NCBI GenBank assembly: GCA_947503105.1
Contig: CANNCM010000008.1
Coordinates: 1 to 50,061 of the forward strand
Direction: 5' to 3'
DNA from: an uncultured Flavobacteriaceae bacterium
GTDB taxonomy: Bacteria; Bacteroidota; Bacteroidia; Flavobacteriales; Flavobacteriaceae
Length of the DNA stretch: 50,061 nt
Part shown: positions 36,116 through 46,100 of the stretch, piece after piece
How the letters are laid out: the number at the start of each line of letters is the position of its first letter
How positions within the stretch are numbered: the stretch's first letter is position 1
Program-made: the position numbers and the translations under genes
Notes under the pieces: generated by a model
What the model saw: only the letters and a program-made list of their open reading frames with translations
The model's database searches: none
Told to the model about the DNA's origin: nothing

Positions 36116-39103
36116 ATGCAAAATAAAGGATTAGTAAAGTTATTTGCCCTGTTGTTTGGATTGGTAAGTATATATCAATTATCATTCACATTTAAGGCAA
36201 ACCAAATTGAAGATGAGGCAAAACAATATGCCATCAATAAAATTGCAGAAACAGAAACAGATTATGATTCAAAGCGCTCTATAGAACGATTGAATTATTT
36301 AGATTCACTAAAAACTCAAGACGTATTTAACTTAGGAATAGCGACTTATAACTACGACGAAGTTAAAGAAAAAGCTATGAACCTTGGTCTTGACTTAAAA
36401 GGTGGAATTAATGTCATTCTTCAAATTTCTGTAAAAGATATTCTTGTTGGTCTGGCTAATGAAAGTAAAGACCCAAATTTTAGAAAAGCACTTAGCGATG
36501 CCGAAGAACTTCAAAAGGACAGTCAAAACACCTATTTAGAAGACTTTTTTGTAGCATTTGAAGCGCTTGATGCCAATGGAAAATTAGCATCACCAGATAT
36601 TTTTGCCAACAGAACCCTAAGCGATGAAATTACTTTTAACATGAGTAATGATGAGGTTAAACCAATATTATCAGCAAAAATTGATGAATCTATTATCTCT
36701 GCTTTTGAAGTTCTCAGAAAACGTATTGATAAGTTTGGCGTGACTCAACCAAACATCCAACGTATCGGAACTTCAGGGCGAATTTTGGTAGAATTACCAG
36801 GAGCAAAAGAAGTAGAACGTGTAAAAGGATTACTGCAAAGTACAGCCCAACTCGAATTTTGGGATGCTTATAAAGGTGACGAATTTGGAACTTTCTTATT
36901 TCAAGCCAATGAAGTTTTGAAAGAGGTTGTACAAACGTCAACTGAAGAAGAAACAACAACAGAAACGGAGGAGGACGCTATCTCTGATATCATCGGAGAT
37001 ACAGATGCCGAAACTGGAGAAGATGGAACAGCTAATCCATTGATTGATTTGATTCGTGCACCAGGTTATTCTGGAGGTCCAGTTTTAGCTTCTTTCGAAT
37101 CTAAAGATCAGCAAAAAGTCTCAGACTATTTAAATAATCCTAAGGTTAGAGCATTACTCGCACCAGAGCAGCGTTATGTAAAATTTGTATGGGGCATTCC
37201 TCAAATCCAACAAACTAATGCAGAAGACACGCAAAGTATAGAGCTAGTAGAGTTATATGCGCTCAAAGGGAACAGAGAAAATAAACCACAATTGAGTGGT
37301 GCTGTAATTACAGATGCGCGTCAGTCATATCAACAAAATGGGAATCCAAGTGTTTCTATGCAAATGAACCTAAAAGGGGCGAAAATTTGGGAAGAAATGA
37401 CTGGCAACGCTTTTAATACTGGAGGTCAAATCGCTATTGTTTTGGATGATATCGTATATTCTGCACCCGGAGTAACCTCTGGACCTATTGCAGGAGGAAA
37501 TTCTGAAATTTCTGGATCCTTCACACTTAATGAAGCTGTGGATTTAGCCAACGTATTACGCGCAGGGAAGTTACCTGCCTCTGCAGATATTGTTCAAGCA
37601 GAAGAAGTTGGGCCATCACTAGGACAAGAAGCCATTGATAGTGGTATGAAATCTTTCCTTATTGCTTTGGCATTTGTATTACTTTGGATGATTTTTTACT
37701 ATGGCAAATCAGGGTTGTTTTCTAACGTAGCTTTAATACTCAATATACTTTTAATCTTTGGAATTTTATCTGGACTTGGAGCAGTTCTGACACTTCCTGG
37801 TATTGCAGGTATTGTACTTACAATAGGTATTGCTGTAGATGCCAATGTACTGATTTATGAGCGCATTAGAGAAGAATTGTATAAAGGAAAAGGCCAAAAA
37901 GAATCTGTTCAAGACGGTTTTTCAAATGCATTATCCTCAATTTTAGATGCGAACATTACGACTGGTCTTACCGCTTTGATTTTATATACATTTGGAACAG
38001 GTCCAATCAAAGGATTTGCTACAACATTATTAATCGGTATTTTAACGTCATTATTTACTGCTATTTTTATCTCAAGATTATTAATTGACTGGTATTTGAA
38101 TCGCGGAGGAAAACTCGAGTTTTCAACAGGGATGACAAAAGGGTTGTTCCGATCTATTAATCTAGATTTCCTCAAAAAACGTAAACTAGCTTATGTTATT
38201 TCAGGAGTAATTATCACTGCTGGATTGGCGTCACTTTTTACCACTGGGCTCGATCAAGGAATCGATTTTGTTGGAGGGCGAACTTATACGGTTCGATTTG
38301 CTCAAGATATGAATACTGAAGAGGTCAAAACTGCGGTTAATGATGTGTTTAATAGCGCAGAAGTTAAAACTATTGGTAGTGCCAATCAATTGAAAATTTC
38401 CACAAAATATAAAGTCAATGAAAACTCTGCCGAAGTTGATGCTGAGGTTCAAGAAAAATTATATGCGGCGCTAGTACCATTTTTGCCAGACGGAACAACA
38501 TACAAGCAGTTTATTGATGCAGAAAACAATATTGGAAAAATGTACTCTGGAAAAGTAAGCCCAACCATTGCCGATGACATCAAGAATTCCTCTGTGTGGG
38601 CCATATTAGGATCACTTATTGTAGTATTCCTATACATTTTATTACGATTCAAAAAATGGCAATTTTCATTGGGTGCAGTAGCTGCTGTATTCCATGATGT
38701 TTTGATTGTATTGGGGATTTTCTCTATTGCTTGGAAGTTTTTACCATTCAGTATGGAAATCGATCAAGCGTTTATTGCGGCAATCCTTACAGTAATCGGA
38801 TATTCCCTAAACGATACCGTTGTTGTTTTTGATAGAATTCGAGAATATATCAATGAACACTCCAGCTGGGATTTTGGAAAAATTGTAAACAGTGCTTTGA
38901 ACAGTACTTTAAGCAGAACATTAAACACCTCTCTCACAACTTTAGTTGTACTTTTAGCAATGTTTGTTTTTGGAGCAGATTCGCTTAGAGGGTTGCTCTT
39001 CGCATTAATTGTAGGGGTGCTTGTTGGAACATATTCTTCGGTCTTTATTGCAACACCGATTATGCATGATACACTAAAGCGTTTAGATAAAAAATCTAAA
39101 TAA
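36116..39103 (+). CDS. secDF: Fused protein translocase subunit SecDF
   Basis: SecDF uses the proton-motive force to pull exported proteins through SecYEG from the periplasmic side. Here SecD and SecF are fused into one 995-residue protein, as is usual in Bacteroidota. The SecD part has an N-terminal helix, the LGLDLKGGINVILQI segment, and a large periplasmic region with an acidic insertion (EEETTTETEEDAISD) near residue 280. Six helices follow, with GIAVDANVLIYERIREE. The SecF part starts near residue 680 with LDQGIDFVGGRTYTVRF and carries the parallel motif YSLNDTVVVFDRIRE. It has its own promoter and terminator. Confidence 0.96.
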   Translation: MQNKGLVKLFALLFGLVSIYQLSFTFKANQIEDEAKQYAINKIAETETDYDSKRSIERLNYLDSLKTQDVFNLGIATYNYDEVKEKAMNLGLDLKGGINVILQISVKDILVGLANESKDPNFRKALSDAEELQKDSQNTYLEDFFVAFEALDANGKLASPDIFANRTLSDEITFNMSNDEVKPILSAKIDESIISAFEVLRKRIDKFGVTQPNIQRIGTSGRILVELPGAKEVERVKGLLQSTAQLEFWDAYKGDEFGTFLFQANEVLKEVVQTSTEEETTTETEEDAISDIIGDTDAETGEDGTANPLIDLIRAPGYSGGPVLASFESKDQQKVSDYLNNPKVRALLAPEQRYVKFVWGIPQIQQTNAEDTQSIELVELYALKGNRENKPQLSGAVITDARQSYQQNGNPSVSMQMNLKGAKIWEEMTGNAFNTGGQIAIVLDDIVYSAPGVTSGPIAGGNSEISGSFTLNEAVDLANVLRAGKLPASADIVQAEEVGPSLGQEAIDSGMKSFLIALAFVLLWMIFYYGKSGLFSNVALILNILLIFGILSGLGAVLTLPGIAGIVLTIGIAVDANVLIYERIREELYKGKGQKESVQDGFSNALSSILDANITTGLTALILYTFGTGPIKGFATTLLIGILTSLFTAIFISRLLIDWYLNRGGKLEFSTGMTKGLFRSINLDFLKKRKLAYVISGVIITAGLASLFTTGLDQGIDFVGGRTYTVRFAQDMNTEEVKTAVNDVFNSAEVKTIGSANQLKISTKYKVNENSAEVDAEVQEKLYAALVPFLPDGTTYKQFIDAENNIGKMYSGKVSPTIADDIKNSSVWAILGSLIVVFLYILLRFKKWQFSLGAVAAVFHDVLIVLGIFSIAWKFLPFSMEIDQAFIAAILTVIGYSLNDTVVVFDRIREYINEHSSWDFGKIVNSALNSTLSRTLNTSLTTLVVLLAMFVFGADSLRGLLFALIVGVLVGTYSSVFIATPIMHDTLKRLDKKSK

Positions 39104-39118
39104 AAGTTTTATACCGTA

Positions 39119-39152
39119 CAAAAAAAGCCACTCAATTGAGTGGCTTTTTTTA
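39119..39152. terminator. Bidirectional terminator between secDF and lgt
   Basis: AAAAAAGCCACTCAA and TTGAGTGGCTTTTTT form an almost perfect palindrome flanked by A and T runs. It can end secDF on the plus strand and lgt on the minus strand. Confidence 0.85.
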
Positions 39153-39166
39153 TTGTAAAAATTGTA

Positions 39167-40000
39167 TTATGATGTTTTTGTTTTGTGAAAAAACATAAAA
39201 TAAAGCCCAATAAGTATAAAAGGAATACTAAGAACTTGTCCAGTATTTAGCCCTAAAATCCAGTCTTCTCGGCCATCAACTTGCGCAATTTTAAATTGTT
39301 CTACAAAAACTCTAACGGCCATAAGTAGAAGTAAAAATAATCCGAAAAGAAATCCTTCTTGTTGCCTTTTTTTGGTTTTCCAATACAAAAGAAATAAAAT
39401 CAAAAACACAAATACATATCCAAACGCTTCATACAATTGCCCTGGATGACGAGGAATAGAGTCCATGTCCTTAAAAATAATAGCCCATGGTAGGCCTTCA
39501 CTTGCGGGCTTTCCAATCATTTCAGAATTAAAAAAATTACCAACTCTGATAAAAATTGCCCCCAATGCACAAGGAATTACAACACGATCTAAAATCCACA
39601 AAACAGAACGTTTAAGGATTTTTTTATTGTAAATATACATGGAAATAATCATCCCAATTGCTGCTCCATGACTAGCCAAACCTCTAAACCCTGTAAATTC
39701 AAAACCTCCGCTAAATTTGAACGGTAAGAACACACTCAAAAAGTCTTCTCGAAACAATTCTGCTTGATAAAAAATGACATGACCCAATCGCGCTCCAATC
39801 ATGATGCCCAAAACAGAATACATAAACAAGCTGTCCATTTTACTTTCCGATTCTCCTTCATTTTTGTAGATTTTTTTCATGATTTGCAGTCCAAAAATGA
39901 AAGCAATCATCCACATTATGCTGTAGTAGTGGATTTTAAAGTCACCAAAAAGTCTAATCCCGTCAGACGCTGGTTCCCATACAATTTGTAAAAAAGTCAT
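39167..40000 (-). CDS. lgt: Prolipoprotein diacylglyceryl transferase
   Basis: Lgt moves a diacylglyceryl group from phosphatidylglycerol to the lipobox cysteine of prolipoproteins, so it acts on the GldJ and lipoprotein products of this window. The 277-residue protein has about seven membrane helices. The family signature RVGNFFNSEMIGKP is present, as are GLASHGAAIGM, with the conserved His, and RHPGQLYEAF. The late LGLNTGQVLSIPFILIG helix is also typical. It lies 63 bases downstream of yidD, on the same strand. A promoter-like TTG-N16-TATATTTA (40045-40019, minus strand) suggests separate expression as well. Confidence 0.95.
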   Translation of the reverse strand: MTFLQIVWEPASDGIRLFGDFKIHYYSIMWMIAFIFGLQIMKKIYKNEGESESKMDSLFMYSVLGIMIGARLGHVIFYQAELFREDFLSVFLPFKFSGGFEFTGFRGLASHGAAIGMIISMYIYNKKILKRSVLWILDRVVIPCALGAIFIRVGNFFNSEMIGKPASEGLPWAIIFKDMDSIPRHPGQLYEAFGYVFVFLILFLLYWKTKKRQQEGFLFGLFLLLLMAVRVFVEQFKIAQVDGREDWILGLNTGQVLSIPFILIGLYFMFFHKTKTS

Positions 40001-40018
40001 AGTATATTATTTTGATTG

Positions 40019-40045
40019 TAAATATAAAGAAATGAAAAGGAACAA
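40019..40045 (-). promoter_or_regulatory. Possible promoter of lgt
   Basis: On the minus strand TTG (40045-40043) is followed after 16 bases by TATATTTA (40026-40019). The box is one base off the consensus and the spacer is short. It overlaps the intergenic gap after yidD. Confidence 0.35.
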
Positions 40046-40063
40046 AAGCTGCATTGATTTTAA

Positions 40064-40294
40064 CTAATCTTTATTTTTTGGGACAGGATCATACCCTGAG
40101 CCACCCCATGGATGGCATCTGAAAACACGTTTAGTTCCTAAAAAAAGCCCTTTCAAAAAATGATGTTCTTCAAGAGCTTCTATGCAGTATTGAGAGCACG
40201 TTGGTTGAAATCTACAACGTGCCGGTAATAGTGGAGAAATCCATTTTCGATATCCTCTAATTGCTGCGATAAATCCTCTTTTTAGCAAAGTCAT
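40064..40294 (-). CDS. yidD: Membrane protein insertion efficiency factor YidD
   Basis: YidD is a small peripheral membrane protein thought to help YidC-dependent insertion of membrane proteins. The 76-residue product shows the whole family pattern: [32 protein letters not shown], and the ending [14 protein letters not shown]. The conserved cysteines are present. In many bacteria yidD lies in the rnpA-yidC region; here it is between cysS (four bases upstream) and lgt, as in other flavobacteria. Confidence 0.93.
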   Translation of the reverse strand: MTLLKRGFIAAIRGYRKWISPLLPARCRFQPTCSQYCIEALEEHHFLKGLFLGTKRVFRCHPWGGSGYDPVPKNKD

Positions 40295-40298
40295 GAAC

Positions 40299-41780
40299 TT
40301 ATTCTATAGAGAAAGTTGTGCCGTCTTTTCCGTCTTTCAGTTGGATTCCAATTTCGGCCAATTGATCGCGTATTTGGTCAGAAAGAGCAAAGTTTTTTTG
40401 TGTTCTCGCTTCATTTCGCATCGAAATAAGAAGTTGAACAGTATCCGAAAGTTTGTCGCTGGAAGAATCGGTTGAAATATTTTTTAGTCCCAATATGTCA
40501 AAAACAAAAGCATCTAGCGTTTGCTGGAATGTTTCGAGATCTTCTGCGTCAATATTGTTTGTTCCGTCTTTTATTTGATTGATGTATTTTACCGCACTAA
40601 AAAGTTCTGCGATTAAAATGGGTGTATTAAAATCATCATTCATAGCGTTGTAACAGCGTTGTTTCCAAGCTGAAACATCAAAATCGGATGAAGCTTTAGA
40701 TGCCGTCAATGATGGCAGTATATTGAGTGCGTCCATCAGTTTTTGAAATCCTTTTTCTGAAGCTAGAAGCGCATCGTTACTAAAGTCTAATATGCTTCGG
40801 TAATGTGCCTGCATCATAAAAAACCGAACAACAGAGGGCGAAAACCCTTTCGAAAGTTTATCAGTGTCACCACTAATAATTTCTGCTGGTAAAATATTAT
40901 TTCCTGTAGATTTGGCCATTTTTTGACCATTTAATGTCAGCATATTGGCATGCATCCAATACTTGACAGGATTGTGGTTGTGCCAGGCTTTTGCTTGTGC
41001 AATTTCACATTCGTGATGTGGAAATTTCAAATCTAAACCTCCTCCATGAATATCAAATTGTTCTCCTAAATACTTAGTACTCATTGCAGTACACTCCAAG
41101 TGCCAACCAGGAAAACCAATTCCCCATGGTGATGGCCAACGCATAATGTGCTCTGGTTCGGCTTTTTTCCAAAGGGCAAAATCTTGTGGGTTTTTCTTAT
41201 CAGATTGACCGTCAAGCGTTCGCGTGTTGTGCATCAAATCTTCTATTTTACGACCACTCAAAATGCCATAATTATTGGATTCATTATATTTTAAAACATC
41301 AAAATATATAGATCCATTGGCTTCATAAGCAAAACCGTTATCAATAATTTCTTTTATGATTTCAATTTGTTCTACAATATGCCCCGTAGCGGTGGGTTCT
41401 ATACTCGGCGGTAGAAAGTTGAAAGCATTTAGGGTGTTGTGAAAATCTACAGTGTACATTTGAACCACTTCCATGGGCTCTAGTTGTTCTATTCTTGCTT
41501 TTTTTGCAATGCGATCTTCACCCTGGTCTGCATCATTTTCCAAGTGTCCGGCATCTGTAATGTTTCTTACATAACGAACTTTGTAGCCCAGATGCTTGAA
41601 ATAACGAAATATCATATCAAATGACATGAAAGTTCTAACATTACCTAAATGGACGTTGCTATATACTGTGGGCCCACAAACATAAAGCCCAATGTGTCCC
41701 TCGTTTATTGGAGTAAAATGTTCTTTTTTTCCACTTATGGAATTATAAATTTCAATTTGGTGTTCCTCAAATAATTTCAT
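40299..41780 (-). CDS. cysS: Cysteinyl-tRNA synthetase
   Basis: CysS is a class I synthetase that charges tRNA-Cys. The 493-residue protein has a HIGH-type motif in the form NVHLGNVRT and a KMSKS loop in the form KMAKSTGN; both are accepted variants. Zinc-site residues include C34 in LYVCGPTVY, the cysteine in WHLECTAMS, and the histidine-rich HHECEIAQ. The DALR-like anticodon-binding region makes up the C-terminal third. It lies 16 bases after folE and four before yidD, so folE-cysS-yidD-lgt is probably one operon. Confidence 0.96.
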   Translation of the reverse strand: MKLFEEHQIEIYNSISGKKEHFTPINEGHIGLYVCGPTVYSNVHLGNVRTFMSFDMIFRYFKHLGYKVRYVRNITDAGHLENDADQGEDRIAKKARIEQLEPMEVVQMYTVDFHNTLNAFNFLPPSIEPTATGHIVEQIEIIKEIIDNGFAYEANGSIYFDVLKYNESNNYGILSGRKIEDLMHNTRTLDGQSDKKNPQDFALWKKAEPEHIMRWPSPWGIGFPGWHLECTAMSTKYLGEQFDIHGGGLDLKFPHHECEIAQAKAWHNHNPVKYWMHANMLTLNGQKMAKSTGNNILPAEIISGDTDKLSKGFSPSVVRFFMMQAHYRSILDFSNDALLASEKGFQKLMDALNILPSLTASKASSDFDVSAWKQRCYNAMNDDFNTPILIAELFSAVKYINQIKDGTNNIDAEDLETFQQTLDAFVFDILGLKNISTDSSSDKLSDTVQLLISMRNEARTQKNFALSDQIRDQLAEIGIQLKDGKDGTTFSIE

Positions 41781-41796
41781 TTGATGGCCAGTGTAT

Positions 41797-42474
41797 TTAG
41801 AATTTGGTGTCTAGTTGAATGTAATCCAAAAACTCTCTTTTCGTTTCTTTATTTTTGAATTTTCCACCAAATTCACTTGTTATTGTGCTGCTTTCAATGT
41901 CTTTTATGCCTCTGGAATTTACACAGAGGTGTTTGGCGTCAATTACACAGGCAACATCTTGAGTGTTTAAGACGTTTTGTAATTCTTTTACAATTTGAAT
42001 TGTGAGACGTTCTTGTACTTGTGGTCTTTTGGCATAATAATCAACAATCCTGTTCATTTTGGACAGTCCAACAACAGTGCCATTAGAGATGTATGCAACA
42101 TGCGCTCTTCCAACAATGGGGAGTAAGTGGTGCTCACAAGTAGAGTAGAGTGTGATATTTTTCTCTACAAGCATTTCACCATAATTATATTTGTTTTGAA
42201 ATGTAGAAGCTTTGGGCTTTTTTTGCGGATCGAGACCACCAAAAATTTCATTGACAAACATTTTTGCAACTCTGTTTGGAGTACCACTAAGGCTATCGTC
42301 TGTAAGATCCAACCCTAGAGTTTCCATTATGTGCTTGACATCGTCTTTTATAAGTTCAATTTTTTCTTGATTGTTCAGTACAAAAGCATCGTCGCGAACT
42401 GGTGTATTGGAAGCTGTTCCAATATGATTATCACCAAGGTTGTCCGTTTCACTAGAGTTTATTTGTATTCCCAT
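41797..42474 (-). CDS. folE: GTP cyclohydrolase I
   Basis: FolE converts GTP to dihydroneopterin triphosphate, the first step of folate and (via QueD and QueE) queuosine synthesis. The protein has 225 residues. Zinc-binding CEHHLLP and the later C-x-N motif ([11 protein letters not shown]) are intact. The signature region [18 protein letters not shown] and the [12 protein letters not shown] segment are typical of the FolE-I fold. The first 40 residues are acidic and probably disordered. A -7-like TATCTTTG lies upstream (42507-42500, minus strand). It is the first gene of the cysS-yidD-lgt run. Confidence 0.95.
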   Translation of the reverse strand: MGIQINSSETDNLGDNHIGTASNTPVRDDAFVLNNQEKIELIKDDVKHIMETLGLDLTDDSLSGTPNRVAKMFVNEIFGGLDPQKKPKASTFQNKYNYGEMLVEKNITLYSTCEHHLLPIVGRAHVAYISNGTVVGLSKMNRIVDYYAKRPQVQERLTIQIVKELQNVLNTQDVACVIDAKHLCVNSRGIKDIESSTITSEFGGKFKNKETKREFLDYIQLDTKF

Positions 42475-42698
42475 TGATTTGATTAAATAATTGTAATTGC
42501 AAAGATAGTTATTTTCTCTCTTTGAAAGTCTAATTTATTATTATTAACAGTTTTTTAGAGATAATTAAAAATAATTATTTATTTTTATAACTGCTGATTT
42601 TTAATACTTTAGCACAAATTAAACCAATTTTACCACTTAGGTATAGCATATGGAAACTTTCTATATGACTCATGCTTTTGTGTGCCAATTTAACTTTT

Positions 42699-43172
42699 AT
42701 GAGAGCATTATTTTTCAATATTGTCTTTTGTGCATTGTTGTCATTTTCCTGTTTCGGGCAAAATGATAATGCAAAAAAGAATACTCTTGGTGTTATAAAA
42801 TTCAACACCAACACTCAAACTCCATTTTCCAGCAACGAACTCAGTAAACTTCAAGAAGTTTATGGTGCTGCGCTTTCCACAGAAATTTTAGATCGTCCAA
42901 ATCGTGTTTTAGGGATTAAAGAAATTCTTAGAAATAGAGTTTCAATAGAGGAGATTTCTAATCCTAATCAACAAAAGCCATGTCCACTGCTATCAGAAAT
43001 TCCACTTTTTGATGCCTTTGTTTCTAATTTAAAAAGAGACCAATTTTTTGATCCAAACACTTTCAATCCTTTAAAATACAATTTCCCATTTCTCCGTAGA
43101 GGATATCAAATGTATCGTGTAGATCAAACCAACTACTTCATTTTGATCAAGCCACAACATTACAATAATTAG
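42699..43172 (+). CDS. Small secreted protein of unknown function
   Basis: This 157-residue protein starts with a signal peptide (FFNIVFCALLSFSCFGQ, cleavage near residue 20). The mature part has no clear domain; it is rich in Asn, Pro and aromatic residues, and the C-terminal segment is GYQMYRVDQTNYFILIKPQHYNN. Two cysteines precede the signal cleavage site and one follows (KPCPLL). The ATG at 42699 places the signal peptide correctly; an ATG at 42672 would add a nine-residue lead. Only two bases separate its stop codon from the ATG of the giant protease gene, so the pair is probably co-transcribed and may work together. I do not recognise the family. Confidence 0.75.
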   Translation: MRALFFNIVFCALLSFSCFGQNDNAKKNTLGVIKFNTNTQTPFSSNELSKLQEVYGAALSTEILDRPNRVLGIKEILRNRVSIEEISNPNQQKPCPLLSEIPLFDAFVSNLKRDQFFDPNTFNPLKYNFPFLRRGYQMYRVDQTNYFILIKPQHYNN

Positions 43173-43174
43173 CC

Positions 43175-46100
43175 ATGAAAAAAAATATATTAACGATACT
43201 TTTAATTACTTTTTCTGTGCTAAATGTTTTTGCACAGCAACGTACATGCGGCATGGAAGAGCATATGGAGGAGCTGATGAAAGACCCTGTTTTTGCTAGA
43301 CAATGGGCCGAAAATCAAAAAAAGTTTAATGCTGAATTGTTGCGAAGACAAAACATTCAGCAAAGATCCATCATGGATGAAATTGTCATACCTGTTGCTG
43401 TTCATTTTCCAGAAGCACAAGAAACAGATCGTGCATGTTTGGAAGCACTAGCACAAAATCAAATTGATATCCTAAACGGCGATTACACAGCAACAAATGC
43501 AGATGCTAATCTTTGGAACGTTGCAAGTGCTTTCTATCCTGGTGTAAATCATGGCGTTGCCAATATAAAATTTTGTATTGCTACTTCAAATCATCCCGAC
43601 AATACAGATGATGACTTAGTTGAGGGTGGTCCAGCAGTTACAATAGGTTATGACTTTGGTGGAGGGAATGAAACAGATCCTGCTTGGGGAGGATACATGA
43701 ATTTTCTTATAAAAGATATTGGTGGTGGGCTATTAGGATTTTCCCCATTGGGTGGAAACATTGCCGCTGGTCAGGCAGTAACAATGAATCTCGGTGCCTT
43801 TGGTTCTGGAGCAGGGTGCCCCGACTCTGGCATTGTTCCAGGTGCGCCATATGATTTAGGGCGTACGGTCACCCACGAATTAGGACATTTTTTTAACTTA
43901 CAACATCCATTTTCGGGCTCCTGTGCAACAGATGATGGTATTGCTGATACACCAAACATAATTGATCCCAATTATGGCTGTCCAAATCCTGGTACCATTG
44001 ATGGATGTGTTGATGGCGAATTTGCACTTACCATGAGTTATATGGATTATGGGAATGATGCTTGCTTGTATATGTTTTCTGAGGGACAAACCGATGTTGT
44101 AGATGCTTATGTGGCAGGATTAGAAGCCCAATTTAAACCAAATACAATTCCAGTATGTGTCGAAACTCCAGTATATACAATGACCGACGGCTCGATAGAT
44201 ACGTGTAACGGACTTTTTTATGATTCTGGCGGTGCTACAGGAAATTATTCAGACAATGAAAATTACACTTTTACCATTTGCCCTGACACCGATGGTCAAG
44301 TCATACAACTTGACTTTACCTCTTTTGAAACACAAACAAATGCGGATATCTTAAGCATTTACAACGCTAGTGATGCAACAGATCCAGCTACACTTATAGG
44401 AGATTTTTCGGGCTTCAACACTGACGATAGCCCAGGAACAATTATTGCTACTGGTACAAATCCAACTGGATGTTTGACAATTGTATTCACAAGTAGTCCA
44501 GGTGCAAGCTTTTCAGGATGGCAAGCCAATATTTCTTGTCAAGATCCTCCTGCAGAATGTCAAACTATTTTATCACAATTGGATACAGCATCTCCACAGC
44601 CAAATGAAGAAGGTTTTATTCTAGTGTGTCCTGGAGAAGAAATCACCTTAACAGGAAGTGGTACTTTTTCAGAGCCCGGAGGCGGAGATGGTGCCACATA
44701 CCAGTGGGAAACAGGTGACGGTACTGTTATTGATGGTCAAACCGCAACGTTTTCATTTGATGAACCAGGTGTCTATGTCGCTAATTTAAATGTTTGGGAT
44801 ACTAATACTAGTATTTTTCCAGAAGGTTGTAGAAATACAAATCTCATTAATCAAATTATAAAAGTCAGTACCACCCCTGACTTTACAGGAACTAGGCCAG
44901 CAGTAAATCCACTTTGTTATGGCGATACAACAACCATAACGCCTGTAGTGACCCCAACGCCTTATTTCAATGAATGTACACCACCAGAAAGTGAAGTAAC
45001 TTTTTTACCCGATGGCAGTGGTGTTTCATACGAAACTTCAATAATTGTAGATTGCTTTGAATCTGACCAAACACTAGATGACATCAGTCAATTAGTCGAG
45101 ATTTGTTTGGAATTAGAGCATTCTTACTTAGGGGATTTAGATATTGAAATTATCTCACCAACTGGTCAAATAGTTGTTTTACAAAATCAAGGCGGTGGTT
45201 CTGCTAACCTTGGTATTCCATGGGCTACATCTACAGTAGATGGAGAATCTACTAACACAACCCCTGGGGAAGGTTCTTTGTATTGCTTTGTTCCAGATGA
45301 TTCTTATCCTACCTTGGTAGATGGGATAGAATCAGGTGGTAGTTTTCCGTCTGGAGATGGTCCTGGTGAATATACAGATTCTTTCGTACCTGCAGGAACC
45401 TATTCTTCTGATGAGTCGCTTGACGGACTAATAGGATCGTCCTTAAATGGAAGTTGGACCATTAGAATAACAGATAATATCGGTGCAGATAATGGTTATA
45501 TTTTTTCTTGGAGCTTAAGTTTTGATCCTACCATACAACCTCCAAATCTTTCTTTTACCCCTGAAATTGTATCAGGGTATTGGGACGATGATCCAACAAT
45601 TACTGATACCAACGGCGATACGATTACAATTGCGCCTGACACTGATGGTCAATTTTGTTATACTTACACTGCTGTTGATAATTTTGATTGTGAGTATTCT
45701 TATGAAGTTTGTGTCGATGTCCTTCCTGAAATTATTTATGATACACCAACAGATCTTTTCATTTGCGATCAACCGGCACCACCATATATTTTTGATTTAT
45801 CCCAAAACGAACAACTCATGCTTGTGCCAACTCCAACACCTGATGATTATGTAGTTACATTTCATAATTCTTTGGAAGATGCAGAAAATGATGCTAATGC
45901 TATCGATGATATCGTTAATTATGATGGAGTTGATCAAGAGGAGATTTTTGTTAGATTCGAATATTTGGATTCAAATTGTTTTGAAATAGAATCATTCCTT
46001 CTCAAACTCATAGATTTACCTCAAATATTTCCTGCAGATGACTTAATTTTATGTGATGATTTAAACAATGATGGTGTAGAGGAATTTGATTTAGAACAAC

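Noticed and set aside
45522-45854. A 110-codon plus-strand frame inside the giant protease gene
   Set aside because: It overlaps the continuous, domain-bearing main frame in another register and has no recognisable product.
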